DNA of 64,000 nucleotides from Bradysia coprophila. Taxonomy: Eukaryota > Arthropoda > Insecta > Diptera > Sciaridae. The notes beneath the pieces were generated by a model, which saw nothing but the letters and a program-made list of their open reading frames with translations, did no database searches and was not told the DNA's origin. The position numbers and the translations under genes were made by a program. Each line of letters opens with the position of its first letter. Position 1 is the stretch's first letter. The stretch is from NCBI RefSeq assembly GCF_014529535.1, contig NW_023503616.1:4822584-4886583 (forward strand), in the 5' to 3' direction. Of this stretch, positions 44,281 to 56,551 are shown piece after piece.

Positions 44281-47200
44281 TTATGTTTCTCCATTTCCAC
44301 TGTCATCGCCGTTGGCATAATCGGAGTCGCCAGAATCTTGATTTTCATCATCAGTATCTAAGTCGTAGTCTTCGTCATAGAAATCGGTCAAATCGAGCTA
44401 AAAACAATGTCTGTCAGTAACGTTTGGCCAAATATACTCAATTAATTTTCGCTCTTACCGCCATTTCCTGATTACTCGGCTTACTTTTAGGCTTTATACA
44501 ATAATCTTCTAGTGTCAGCGGAACAACGATTCCTTCCTTTTCGGCGTCCAATTTTCCGGCTAACGCTTGTTTACTAAAACATTTTCAGAATTTTAGATTT
44601 CGATTGAAATGTCAATGAATGTTATGGCTAACATACCGAATGATGTTTGGATATTCATTGTCCTTTCCATGCGAATCACGCCATTTTCTGTACATAACCG
44701 ATGCATCTACATTCGCCGGAGAATATGTGTTTGGTTCGTTGAGCAGTGAGATTACTGATAACAAAATTGTCCGCACATTTTGAGTAGGATTCCACCTTTC
44801 TTCAATACGTTCACCTAAGAAAAACAAAATTCTGTTATGGATGTGTGTCTCTTGTCTGTGGAATGATAGATATTTCATCCACACTTTAAAGAACGAAAAG
44901 GTATGATTTTTGATTTAGTTTCTAAAGATCTCTTAATCGAGCCGAAAGAAAGATTGAAGATTAGGTAAATTACATTTTAAAATGCTTGTACTTACCTGAT
45001 TGAGGATCATCAACTGGTGGATGCAAAATAGAAATGCAGAGATCACCATTCTGTAAAACAGTTGCAACATCAATTAATTGAATCAAAACGGAAGCACAGT
45101 CTGGATTAAAGCACCGAAGCAACTAATGGTTCATAACATTATAATATGGGCCCAGTCCCAGAAGTTCTTTTCATAGCTTTGCTTAGTGAAAACAAATATT
45201 TTGAAGCATTCGGGGTTAAGTCACCCAAAGATTCAATACATTTCATTTGACCATTCGTAAACGGATACTCATATCTTATCGACCGCAGTGACAAGAATAA
45301 ACGATAGCCGACTGTTAATGAGGTCTTAAATAACCAGATGCCGTTTTTTAAAGATTTCGTAATGGCTTAATATATTGTTGGGTATAGCATAAAAGAAACT
45401 ATTGCGCCGAAAATGTAAATTCTGTTTTTTTAATTTCTTTATTTTTAAAAGCGAAAAAAATCCCCTTTTGTTTTGGATGTTGTGTTGAAACGTCGAGGCA
45501 AAAATCGAATTTAGTCTTTTCTACCAAGTTATGATTCCGCTTCAAATTGGCAGACTAACCCCAGCAAAACAACTGTTACAAGAAAAGTAAATTCTCTTAT
45601 TCGGTCTACTGTAGAAGTAGAAGTAACCAAAAATCGAATTTTATAGAAGAGAAAAAGTCAGGAACATTATCATTGGACAGCTAACAAATGAAAATGGGCG
45701 AAGTCTTTTTTTCTGTTTTAGTAAATAGTAACTTTTAGTGTGTTCCTTCAGTACGAGCCCACACCAGCCACGTATGGACAGAAAAGCATTTTTTTAATAC
45801 AGTCCTTGAAGCTAGTACAACCACGGTCCGACATACTTGTTTTCTTGCATGCGAGACCCAGTTTAGCACTACATTCCCCTAAAATTCGAAAGAAGTCGAC
45901 CACCAATTACCCGAGATATGCGTCAAAAAGTAGGGGAAAATATTTTCCCATCAGAGGGAACAACTTTTTCTACCACTAAAACGACACTTAAGAGAAAGGT
46001 GAGCTATACCTCGTTGAAATCGTAACGAAGCAGGAATTCAGCTTTTCAAATTCCGGATACTTTGAATTTAGCCTCGATAAAAATTGTTCGAAGAATTTCA
46101 CTTTTAATATCAATATTTTCCACAATTGTAACTTAAGGGTCCGTTTACAAATCTGCCTATTAAAAGGACTTCTGTGTTAAAATGTGAAATTTTATTTTTG
46201 ATAATATGACAGCATATCTACCGGATATAGTGATAAGCACTCCAAGAATGCCTGTCGCTCATTCACAGTGAGTTTCTCTTTTCTCTTTTCAATAAACTGA
46301 CCTAATTTTACATAACATCGATTTTTAAAAAAATGTATAAGATCGAGATAGATCGAATTAAATTTTATGATTGGTAACAACCATACGTCCAGTCCACATT
46401 AAGTAGGTCACCGCTTAGACGAACTAGCATATATATCTTTCCTAGATGTAATCTTTTTTGTTTATTTTTTTGACAAAAGATGGCCTACATATCAAACTGA
46501 TGATGTGCTCATAAGCACTGCTACAACAAACATAAGTCAATTCAATAAAAAAGAAAGTTTAATGCCAAAAAAATATCGTCAAATTGGCATTGAATATTTA
46601 AAGCTTAATTAAATCTACAGCATAATAATGTAAATTCCGTGTAACATTGTCAATGGATTTGAATAAAATTTGTAAGAAACATTTTTTTCTCGATATACAT
46701 CGCCTCAGTCATTTCAATGAATGTTTCGCATCATTTCTGCTCACTTTTTTAAGTATCGTATCGTTATATTGTCTGTTGTCGAGTGCTATCACATTTGCAT
46801 AGCCAGTTAGTACGTGATTACCAGAACCTTCGAATAGTATTTTATGGCAAAAATATTTGTAATTTGATAAGAGATTGTGCATACCAGTATGCAATAAATT
46901 TTCCGAAACGAAGCTGTATGCATTTCCGAACGAGCAAACTTTCGTTTTTTAATAAAAATAAACTATTGGTCATAGGTCAAAATGAAATGCCATGTTAGCA
47001 CTGTAATTACTAGGAGAAGAGTAGCATCTCCCCTGGTTATATAATTTTTCTCTCATTTGTGGTCGACGAATTTCTATTTAGGATTGTACCAAGGCTTCTA
47101 ACGAAAAATAAATTACCACCTGTCACAGCTCATTCTTCTCACGAGTCATCAAAGTAATAAAACGTTCAATGAGCGAATTTAAAAACTAGCGGAAATTTGA

Positions 47201-48551
47201 CCAATAAATGTTGCACCTTCGGTATAGCCTTTTAATATCCCATATTCGTCGATTTGTGCAGATGTTTCAGGTAAACTTATTTATTTCCTCTAGTTTTTTG
47301 TTTTAAATTACTTAGAAACGCATAAACGGTACAGATTCGTAGCAATATTGCACTAATATTTAACACCAAAGGACAGATAAGGCTAGTATTTTAGCATTAC
47401 ATGCGGCGACATTGAAATAAGTGTGTTTGCTGAAACAAAATGTTCACTTATTTCTAAGTCGCCGACAAGTTTTCCATTTTATTGCGATTCCCATACAAAT
47501 ATCTTTGAAGAAAAACTTACCTCGTATACGTTTGGATGCCATACTTTAGTCATAAATCTAATTGACGGTGGCGAGTATGGGTAATCTGCTGGAAATTTCA
47601 TTACAGCCTAAAAATGAAAACCAAATGTAAGCAAAACATTACAATGTAGATGGGCAGGTGAAAATACTTTTACTTAATTTCGTTACACATGCCACGTCTC
47701 AAAATTATACCTCTTTCAGACAATGGTTTGTCCTTGGAAGATTTATTCAATTGCTATACAATTTTACGTATATTGATATGGATGTACAAAGAGTTGCACA
47801 TGTTTCGTAGACACATACTACTATACATTATCCTTGTGACTACACATTAACGAATTGCATTCGAAGTTTTCAATTGACAAAGCTTTTTTCCGCAACATTT
47901 ATGGATTTAATGTGTCGTCACAACAGAAACTTAATAAGACATCGCGTCAAAACAACAATAAAAGTGAACATGAAACGTGAGCTGCAAGGTCGCTGACTGC
48001 TTAAAGAGCCTTGATTATCGCTGATATTTATTATTATATAAAATTTGTCGGACATTATTGTGTGTTTACACGACACCAACGGTTACATGAATGAATATTT
48101 AACTTTCGACCAAAATCCAGTGTAATATTCGTGATTTCATTGTAATGCGACATTTCCAACGTAAATTTGATGGTAAACAACGGTAAATCAAACGAGACCA
48201 ATGACTCACCTTAAAATATCCACCCTGGTACAGCGTGTCTGGTGGTCCGAAAATAGCGACTTCCCATTCGAAAAGATTGTCATCGTTACACAGTTTGACG
48301 CGAAACCCTTCAAGATATCGGAGATTAAATTAGAAAATGCGCTTACAAATTGTAACGCAAATAAAAAATTTGGTTTTATCGTTCTTGTGCCATGGGCATT
48401 ATATGTTTAAAAATTGGTTTTGCACGATTCCTTTTCTTTGTTGAACTGAAGTCAACACAAGCTAAACAATCCCGAAAAACTTACCTTCGACAGGTTCTTC
48501 CTGCAAGCTTTTGTATTCAAGAGTCAAGGCTCTAACAGCTGAGCTCGACAT
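44281..48551 (-). CDS. UBE2R: Ubiquitin-conjugating enzyme E2 R (Cdc34 type)
   Basis: Seven exons join in phase: 48485-48551, 48210-48307, 47521-47607, 44996-45050, 44637-44814, 44459-44573 and 44281-44397, giving 238 residues, close to human CDC34/UBE2R2. It shows the E2 fold ([20 protein letters not shown]), the WHPN motif, the active-site Cys at about 89 in [12 protein letters not shown], and the Cdc34-specific acidic insertion ([16 protein letters not shown]) just after it. The C-terminus is the acidic tail ([20 protein letters not shown]) that in this family binds cullin-RING ligases. It takes ubiquitin from E1 and builds Lys48 chains on SCF substrates such as cell-cycle inhibitors. All catalytic elements appear intact. 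Confidence 0.96.
45051..47520 (-). other. Large UBE2R intron
   Basis: The exons on either side (ending VYE and starting NGDL) join directly at a codon boundary. The intron is AT-rich, without another gene, and contains a short hairpin at 47403-47466. Confidence 0.7.
47403..47466. repeat. Hairpin related to the GTCGGCGACTT MITE ends
   Basis: GCGGCGACATTGAAATAAGTG is matched in reverse by CACTTATTTCTAAGTCGCCGAC with a 21-base loop. The end sequence resembles the termini of the element at 59706-59944 (GTCGGTGACTTTCAAGTGA), so it may be a reduced relative. Confidence 0.45.
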
Positions 48552-49467
48552 AATTAGTTGCTTTGTTGTTATTAGCTATATGAACCCGTCTACGTCTCAG
48601 CGAAAAAAATATAAACTTTTACACTGCGGACATTCACACTGACTTTCAGTGATAAATTTTCTGATATTTCACTTCAATGACCAAGCACAATTGATTTTTA
48701 AACAACGACCGATTTGAAAATGAATCCAAAAGAAAAATATTTCTAGTCAAGGATAGGCTGACCCCACGACTAAAAATGTACGATTTCTTTGTGTTCGAAA
48801 TGCAAGCAAATAATGGCGTCGAATAAAATGATTTTTCACAAAATTTAATTTAACTTTGTTGACAATTTAGTTAGTGTTTATTGCACATCGTTCAATCATC
48901 GTCCAGTGAAACAATTCTTAACAATAATTTCATCAATCAATAAGGATTCAATACTAATCACAACTGCGAAAGAATTTTAATTTGCAAATATTATGGTTTT
49001 GAGAAACAATAAAGTCAAAGACATGAATCGGGAATGATGGAAACAGAATGGTGGTAACATGGGTGACATGTCTCTTTTGAAACGAACGCCACAAACGCCC
49101 AGTAATAAAAAATAATTGATTACTGGGACGAGTCTGAATTTAGGCGCGAATCTTATTGGCGTTTTAAACTCTGCGCTATTCACAGAGTTTGATTGGTTTG
49201 ATCGCAAACTCAGTTGCATCTACCTTTTTAAAGTTATGTCACAGAGTAGAAGAGAAAAATTCAGTGAGAACCTAGACGTAGGCTTCCAACCTTCATTGAT
49301 TGTATGCATTTAAGAGCGATTCTAATTTTCAAGCCGAAATACCGTTACCAGTCGTCTTTGAGCTCCAGATCAAAGAAATTAATATTGCAAATTTAGCCGT
49401 TTAATAAAATTTCAATTATCCTCTACACACCATACATCACAAGATGCGGAAAATCACTCGATTTCAA
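48552..49467. other. UBE2R upstream / SPATA20 downstream spacer
   Basis: No coding exon was seen. It should contain the UBE2R promoter and 5' UTR and the SPATA20 3' UTR, as both genes are on the minus strand. No clear poly(A) signal for SPATA20 was found close to its stop. Confidence 0.55.
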
Positions 49468-51787
49468 TCACTTGAACAAATATTTCTTTGCCAGACTCTC
49501 GTTCAACTTTTCTGCTAAAGTGATTGGAGGTTCACATGTTCCATCATGACACAGATATGCTGTGGCTCTATCGTCAACCATTTGATATTGACTGGCAGAC
49601 TGTTTGGTCATTGGTTGATCACTTCCAGGAACCGAGTGTATCAGAACTAGTCCCGGTATGTAAAAATCTCTGGCGACATCCAGCATTTTCTTAGTTTCCG
49701 CTGTATCGGGACCAACAACAGTTATGCTTGTCAATCCACTATCATATAGCAGCAATGCCGACATCATTTCCGGTAAAGCATAGCCAAATGGACTCGTTTT
49801 GTTGAAGAAGTGAAATAGTTTCTGGGCGGTCGCCTTATACGATTCATCGTCAAAATATTCGTGAAGCAGTAACAAGTTTGAAGCTGCTACAGAGTTTCCG
49901 CATGGTTCGGCACCGTCATGATCGTCCTTAAGTCGTACGATTACATCGGCAGAATCAGCCTTCGAGTAAAAATATCCGTGGTTATTTGTATCCCAAAACA
50001 ATTTGTCTTGTGTCGCTTGCAACTCCTTGGCCCAGAGAAGCACTGACGAGTCCATAGAGGCTAAGTAATAATCAAGCAGACCCTTGATGAGAAAAGCGTA
50101 ATCGTTGAGAAAACCAGATATCGGTTGCGTGCTGGGATAGAAATATTGAACTTTAGTATGCCGAATCACAAAAGAATTGAATCGATAACTTACGGGAAAC
50201 TTGCTACTTCACTATCCGTTCCCTCACCATAGCATGATCTGAACAGTGTCTTGGACTTCTCGTCAAAGTTGTATTTCTTCAGAAACTCCACTAACTGCTT
50301 GCTGATCTTCAAATATTCCGATCGATTCGGTGCATCTTTGACACATGCTAATTTTGCCAAGCCGGACAGCATTAACCCGTTCCAGGCAGTTAAAACCTTA
50401 GTATCCAACTGAGGTCGCGGACGCTTTTCCCGAACGCTGCGTAACAATTCATTGCCCTTTCGTAGATTTTTCTTAATTTCATCGACACTGATCCCAAACA
50501 TGGTAGAAGTGGCTTCATGCGTTGTACGAACCATTAAAATATTTTTGGCTAATAAATGTCCATGTGGATCACTAGCCGGTTCAACATTGCCCTCTTCTTT
50601 GATGCCATAAAAGTATGAGTACACGTCGAATGGATTTTTAATCGAAAATTCTGACGAATTCTCTTCAAAGAGATCACTTATCTCAGTCCAATCCCATGCA
50701 TAAAAGGCACCTTCAATTTTTTCATCATCTCCTTCATTTGGGTATGAGTCTGCATCTTCCCCACTGAAAAAGCCGCCTGATGGATGACGCAAATCTTTGC
50801 AGATATAGTTGAATAAATTGTCGGCCACATCTAAATATCGTTCATCTTTTGTCATTTTTAATGCATTTACGTATGCCATCAGCAACTGCCCTTGATCGTA
50901 CAGCATTTTTTCAAAATGTGGAACATGCCATTTCCTGTCGACTGAGTACCGAGCAAATCCACCAAAGACATGATCGTGAATGCCACCCTCTCCGATTTTC
51001 TTTAACGTGTGCAAGACAAGTGGCAAAACCTTAGTGGTCGGTTGTTGAACGTGAGCATGAAATATTAAATTCAATTTGGAAACTTCCGGAAATTTGGGAG
51101 CTGATCCGAAGCCACCCCAGTCGTCGTCGATGTTCCTCTTGTAAATGTTTACGGCTTGGTTAAACTTTGCTTCTACAGAAATTATATCGGAGCCGCCCTC
51201 ATTTTCTGACACACTCTTTTGCATGGCCTCGATAACGTTTTTCCCAGTTGTGCCCAACGTATTCTTGTTTTCCTTCCATTGGTTGTGAATTTTCATTAAA
51301 ACAGTGCGAAAACCTGGCATTCCCCAACGATCCGTCTGGGGAAAATATGTTCCTGCCGTAATCGGTGCCAGATCAGGAGTTAACCATACAGACATAGGCC
51401 AACCACCAGATCCTTTGATCATCAAAAGGAAACTCATATAAATTTTGTCGATGTCTGGTCTTTCTTCTCGATCCACCTTGACGTTGATAAAATGTTCGTT
51501 CATTATTTTGGCGGTTTCTTCATTCTCAAACGACTCCTTTTCCATAACATGACACCAGTGACATGTTGAGTAACCGACCGACAAGAAAATCATTTTATTT
51601 TCATCTCTAGCCCGTTGAAACGCTTCCTCTGACCACGGGTACCAGTCTGTCGAAACAAGAAATTATTGGTCTTGTGTATGTCCACGACTCCTGTAAACGA
51701 CTTACCAACTGGATTGTGGGCATGTTGCAGAAGATACGGTGATTTCTCCAATGCTAAACGATTGGTATGTGACGATGATGATGCCAT
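49468..51787 (-). CDS. SPATA20: SPATA20-like protein (DUF255 thioredoxin domain)
   Basis: Three exons join in phase: 51706-51787, 50194-51646 and 49468-50131, giving 732 residues. The N-terminus reads [20 protein letters not shown] followed by WYPW, the start of the DUF255 thioredoxin-like domain. The CHWC motif (residues 56-59), [20 protein letters not shown] and [11 protein letters not shown] follow, all diagnostic of the YyaL/SPATA20 family. The rest resembles a six-hairpin (alpha/alpha toroid) glycosidase-like fold, with [20 protein letters not shown] and [14 protein letters not shown], and an ending with [18 protein letters not shown]. The vertebrate protein is linked to spermatogenesis; its biochemical activity is not established. 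This start gives no obvious mitochondrial presequence. Confidence 0.94.
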
Positions 51788-52475
51788 ATTTCGAGCAGTT
51801 TCGTTAATAGCTAATCTGATGGGATAGTAATCGTCAGTTACACTTAGACGAACTAAAAATCGTTAGACGAACCTACTACGCAGAAAGTCCTTTTGGTTAG
51901 TGGAATATTTCGGAAAATTTGCCGTTCGTACTTGTTGTTGTATATTTGATCTTCGTTTGAATAGAACCGATATAAGCTTACATGCACCTTTGATCATATC
52001 AACTGATTTCTAGGGCAATGATAAGTTTATGTTGAAGTCTTCAATCGCTTTCAACACATAATAATAAACTTGACATTTCTTCGATAACACATACATAACA
52101 AGACGACAGTACGCACGCTGTCTACTATATCGACAAATTTGTGAATGAAATTCTGTTCACACTCATCATATGTTTACGAACTCTGTGGGCTTAAATGAGC
52201 GGTGTATATCGAGTAAAATAAAGTTTCCCGAATTGTCGACGGAAAGATTTCGAGCTGGGAATACTTACGATTTTTCACAATATCTGTTTCAGACTGTACG
52301 TCGAGTCGATCAGACTGTTCTGTTAATTAACGGTACGGCAATAATAAGGTCGTTTCTGTTTTTAGTAAGTAAAAAGCGTTTATTTAAGGTGAAAATTAAA
52401 ACAACTGGTTCCGATGTGCTGATGGTTACTGAACAAGACACGATCCTATGATTAATACTCGAAATTAAATTAAAC
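51788..52475. other. Spacer between SPATA20 and CCT5
   Basis: Both neighbours are on the minus strand. It holds the SPATA20 upstream region and CCT5 3' UTR. No further gene was seen. Confidence 0.6.
52379..52384 (-). terminator. Candidate poly(A) signal of CCT5
   Basis: TTTATT on the plus strand is AATAAA on the minus strand, 92 bases past the CCT5 stop codon. Confidence 0.5.
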
Positions 52476-54512
52476 TTAGTACTGTGGTTGATCATTGGGC
52501 GATCGAACATCATCAATTTTCAAAATCATTTTCACTAATTGTGTGGCCAGGATGATTTGCTGTTTCTTTGAGTGCAGAGACTCCACTACGTGATGCTTTT
52601 TCATGTCACTTTCACCGGTTAACATGCAATCCACGCCGTACGTAGATACTTTTTCACCCGTGTGGCGGGACTTCAATTCGGACAAAGTTTCAATCGGTAG
52701 AAGGCCACTGTTTTCAGCCAATGCCAATGGGACAGCTTCCAATGCCACACTGAACGCTCTGAATGCGTATTGTTCGAGGGTTGATAGTTGATCGGCTTCT
52801 TTAGCCACAGCCAATGAACTGCTGATTTCAGCGGCTCCACCACCATAAACAATACGAGAATCCTGTTCAGATTGGTCAGTTAAAAAGAATCAAGACTGTG
52901 CACTGTCATTCACAAAAATTTACCTTAATCAGAGATCGAACAACGCAAATCGCATCGTGAACGGACCGTTTGGCTTCATCGATGATCATTTGGTTTCCAC
53001 CGCGTAGTAAAATCGTAACGGCTCTGGAACTCTTGCAATCCTCAATAACCAGCATCTTGTCTTGACCTGTGCCGAATGACAGTTCTCTAACCGTGCCAGC
53101 AGTTCCAAGTTTTTCCGGTGTCAATTCCTCGAATCTTGGTACAATACGTCCACCAGTGGCAATAGCAATCAATTCAATTTCAGGACCACCTACCCAGCGA
53201 ACAGCTGGTAAATTATGTTGCAACAACAAATGGTTTGCTTCATCATCGAAACCCCACTGGCAAATTGCTAGGGTAGCTCCAGAGTCTTTGACCAGTTTTA
53301 CAATTTCTTCGAATTTCTCGGCTTCGTAGGTACGAAGTGCCTGATAGTCATCAACTGATGTAACATCCAACTTGTATTTGGTCTTTGGTTTTGGTGGTTC
53401 GAACGGGCATGTAATAATGGCCATTTTAACATCCTTCATGCTTTTCGGCATTTGTGGATGACTCATTGATTTGTCGATGACGACACCTTTAACCAAACTG
53501 GAATCTTCCATACGACCACCAACTTTACCGATGATCTTAATCAATTCGAAGTTGACGTCCTTCTTTTCCAAGTCTGAAAAATTTTGACAAAATTTGGTAA
53601 GCGAACTGAGAAGTGAAAATTTGTTTTGACTAGACAACAACAATGAAAAAAGCGGAAAAGACTAAATGACAAATGCACTGAAACCTACCAGCAACAGTCA
53701 TGACAGCGTTAACAGCAATTTCAGCCATCTGCCTGTGACATTTGTTGACAATTTTACTTCCCAGTGTGGTCATCGCCACACGGACAAGAGGTTCCAAATT
53801 ATCGGCAGCAATGGGAAATGGTTCGGCAATGCTGTCCAAATGTTTCACAGCACATTGTCCAGCCAATTCAAAACCGTCAGCAATGCGAATTGGGTGAATT
53901 CCTCGATCCAGTAAGGATTCAGCTTGTTCCAATAGTGCACCAGCTAGGACGACAACACCAGTTGTTCCATCGCCAATCTCATCATCTTGTGATTGACTCA
54001 ATTGTACCATCAGCTTGGCTATTTCATGGTCAACATCCATCATCTTGAGAATTGTGGCGCCGTCATTGGTCACAGTAACTTCACCGTCACCGGTTACCAT
54101 CATCTTGTCCAAACCCTTTGGTCCAAGAGACGTTTTTATGGTGGAAGCTATCTGGCGACCAGCCATTATGTGACTCTGAAAGCATAAAATAGTTGACATG
54201 AGAAAAAGAACCGAATTTCCAGATTCTTCGAGAATGTTGATAGATCACAAGGGGTGGGCGGAGCCAAACAAATGTTTGTAAAGTTCATAATTTTTCAATG
54301 ACAAAGACTGTAACATTTGTCGCAATCACTGTTTTCGGATCGATAAAACCACAAACATTGTGACTACCTTCGGTTTGATAGGAAATTCAGTGTAATTTAC
54401 TTACTTTTATGGCATCATTTCCAGTTAGTCGTTTTTGTTGGTCTTGATCGCGTAAAATGATGAATGGACGACCATACTCATCAAAGGCAATACTTCCCGG
54501 GAAAGCACTCAT
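52476..54512 (-). CDS. CCT5: T-complex protein 1 subunit epsilon (CCT5)
   Basis: Four exons join in phase: 54405-54512, 53689-54175, 52924-53573 and 52476-52862, giving 543 residues against about 541 in human CCT5. The N-terminus has [17 protein letters not shown], typical of the epsilon subunit. Group II chaperonin nucleotide motifs are present: [19 protein letters not shown] at about 72-77 and GDGTTG at about 104-109. The apical domain has VDFELIK-like [15 protein letters not shown] and [20 protein letters not shown]; the C-terminal equatorial part has [10 protein letters not shown] and [15 protein letters not shown]5 is one of eight ring subunits of the cytosolic TRiC/CCT chaperonin that folds actin, tubulin and WD40 proteins using ATP. 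No damage is visible. Confidence 0.97.
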
Positions 54513-55302
54513 GACGTTTGTTCGATTTGAAACAATTACGGTGTAAGATGATCTTGAATTTAGCGGATATTAAATTATTTGTTCGACCGGGTTCATCTGC
54601 AGTTTGACTTAACAAGCGGCCATTCGTGTGTTTCGAAGTTTGACAGTTCGTTCGTGTACAGTGTTGCGAGATAATCAGAAACTATTATTATTATTAGGTC
54701 TGCACTAATTTCTACTCTGTGTGGTAAAAATAGAAGTAATTTTTACATGTTATTTTGTGGGGATAAGTAAGGGGTTCTTTCTCGAATTTTCGCCTACTGG
54801 CCATTAAAGTTGTGTATTCGTCTCTGTCTTACACTCATTACATATTATGTGAAAGTTGACAGATAATTTTTTTTTTTTCAAGTTTTCTTTTGATACAATT
54901 TTTAATGAGTGCGCCACCCACCTTCGTAAGTGTCTTAACCTGTTCAGTTCTTTCAGAACCTTGCATTTTCTAACTCTTTCTAGATGTGGTCTTATCAAGG
55001 TACTGAAGGAAGGGCTCTGATTTGATGACGATATCAACCTATCAAAACACATTTTTTCTTCAAGTTGAGTTTTCGCCTAACATTTAATGAGTGGGTTTAA
55101 CAAATTTCATGCGACCATACTTCTTTCAGAACATTGTTTTGATCAAGTGATACAATCAATGAGAGCTTTTATCGAAATATGTCTAAATGGTCAAAATTCG
55201 TGATCAGCTCCGAAGTGGCATCAACTGTTCTTTAAGAACTTCACTTTGTATAGGTTTATAGGTTGAATAGGTTACTTCCAAGATGAAATAAAATGTCAAA
55301 CC

Positions 55303-55396
55303 GTCATCCATAGAGCCATAACCTCAACACTATTAACAATGCAATTGTCAAAATAACAAAAAAAAAATAAGTTGTGGTTATGGTTCTATGGATGAC
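55303..55396. repeat. Short inverted repeat
   Basis: GTCATCCATAGAGCCATAAC and the reverse GTTATGGTTCTATGGATGAC are separated by about 54 bases. Two mismatches over roughly 26 bp. It could be a small solo MITE or a decayed hairpin. Confidence 0.6.
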
Positions 55397-55521
55397 ATCG
55401 GTTTTTGATCGGTTCATTTTGTTGCTTGGAAGAAACCTATGGACTTGATATCTTTATGATATGCTTTTTTAGACGTGACAATACACAAGTTTTTTTTTTG
55501 TGTTTTTTCTTGAATGATTTA

Positions 55522-55751
55522 CAGTCAAAGGCAGTCAATTTTCAGCATAAATTAGCCTCAGCTGTTTTTCAGCTGATCCATACAAACAATCACAACCGTT
55601 TATACGTCTTTATACGGTTTTACCACTATCATGCGCGTGCGTGTAGCAGCTTCAACCGTATGAACAAGGAAAACCAGTTTTGATTGTATGTGTGGATCAG
55701 CTGAAAAACAGCTGAAGCAAATTTATGCTGAAAATTGACTGCCTTTGACTG
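55522..55751. mobile_element. MITE, Tc1/mariner-type, 230 bp, TA target duplication
   Basis: The ends CAGTCAAAGGCAGTCAATTT and its reverse complement are followed inward by a GTTTTTCAGCTGATCCA arm, making terminal inverted repeats of about 75 bp. A TA dinucleotide flanks each side (55520-55521 and 55752-55753), as for Tc1/mariner insertions. There is no transposase. A diverged relative with CAGCTGTTTTTCAGATGATC is at 59706-59944. Confidence 0.8.
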
Positions 55752-56551
55752 TAGTAATCACACAACGTTTTTCTCAAAAAAGGCAACTGAAATTTGACTT
55801 TTCATCCTGAGTTGAGAAAATGTCACCACCAGCACCGCAAACTATGTAGCCTTTAGTAGTTAGCCTCTTGTAGCTGTTTTGTTATTAGCTGGATCGTATA
55901 ACTCTGTTAGCTCTGCTGGTATAATGGGTATAATGCAATTTTGAAGTATATTATCTGTCAAAGATTCTTGAAGTCCGACATTTGTATTTTTTCGTGAATG
56001 TGTGTTTGAACAATATATTTTTGAGCACAAATTCGGCAAATTTACTCCAATATTTCATTTCGTGTACTCGCGAAACTATCAACTCTATTCCCGAAATGAT
56101 ATTGAAATGACAATTAAGTGGTTTAAATAAGTAAAAAGTGGAGAAAATCATGTGATAAAGTGGTTTTACCTGTGCACCACCATTGAAGATATACTATATC
56201 ACAAAAAAAAGTTGTGTGTTTTATACAATGGTATCTTACACAAAACATCGATTTTTCTTTTTAAAAAAATAATTAAATAATTTATTGAAATTGTAAATAT
56301 AAATTTAAATAATGTTTCAATATTGGGATATTTGAATGTCATTTTTGTGCGCAAACATACACTCAACTTTGATAATATCAATTGAAATTTTTATTGAACA
56401 AAAAAAATTATGAAACTGAAGAATGAAAATAAGAAAGTGGTGCTTCTATTGAATTCGCTTGATTAAGCCAATTACATTGTGCTAATTGTGTGTGTTTATA
56501 AATTGAAAGCTTAACAAAAGTAAAAGAAACACAAAATTTACGGGACAAAAA

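Larger units (their letters stand above)
54513..56551. other. Divergent upstream region of CCT5 and the receptor gene
   Basis: CCT5 is transcribed leftward and the receptor rightward from this 2 kb stretch. No coding exon was found. It contains a short inverted repeat at 55303-55396 and a MITE at 55522-55751. Core promoter elements could not be assigned with confidence. Confidence 0.55.

Noticed and set aside
53666-54187. Plus-strand open frames opposite CCT5
   Set aside because: They are antisense shadows of the conserved chaperonin exons.
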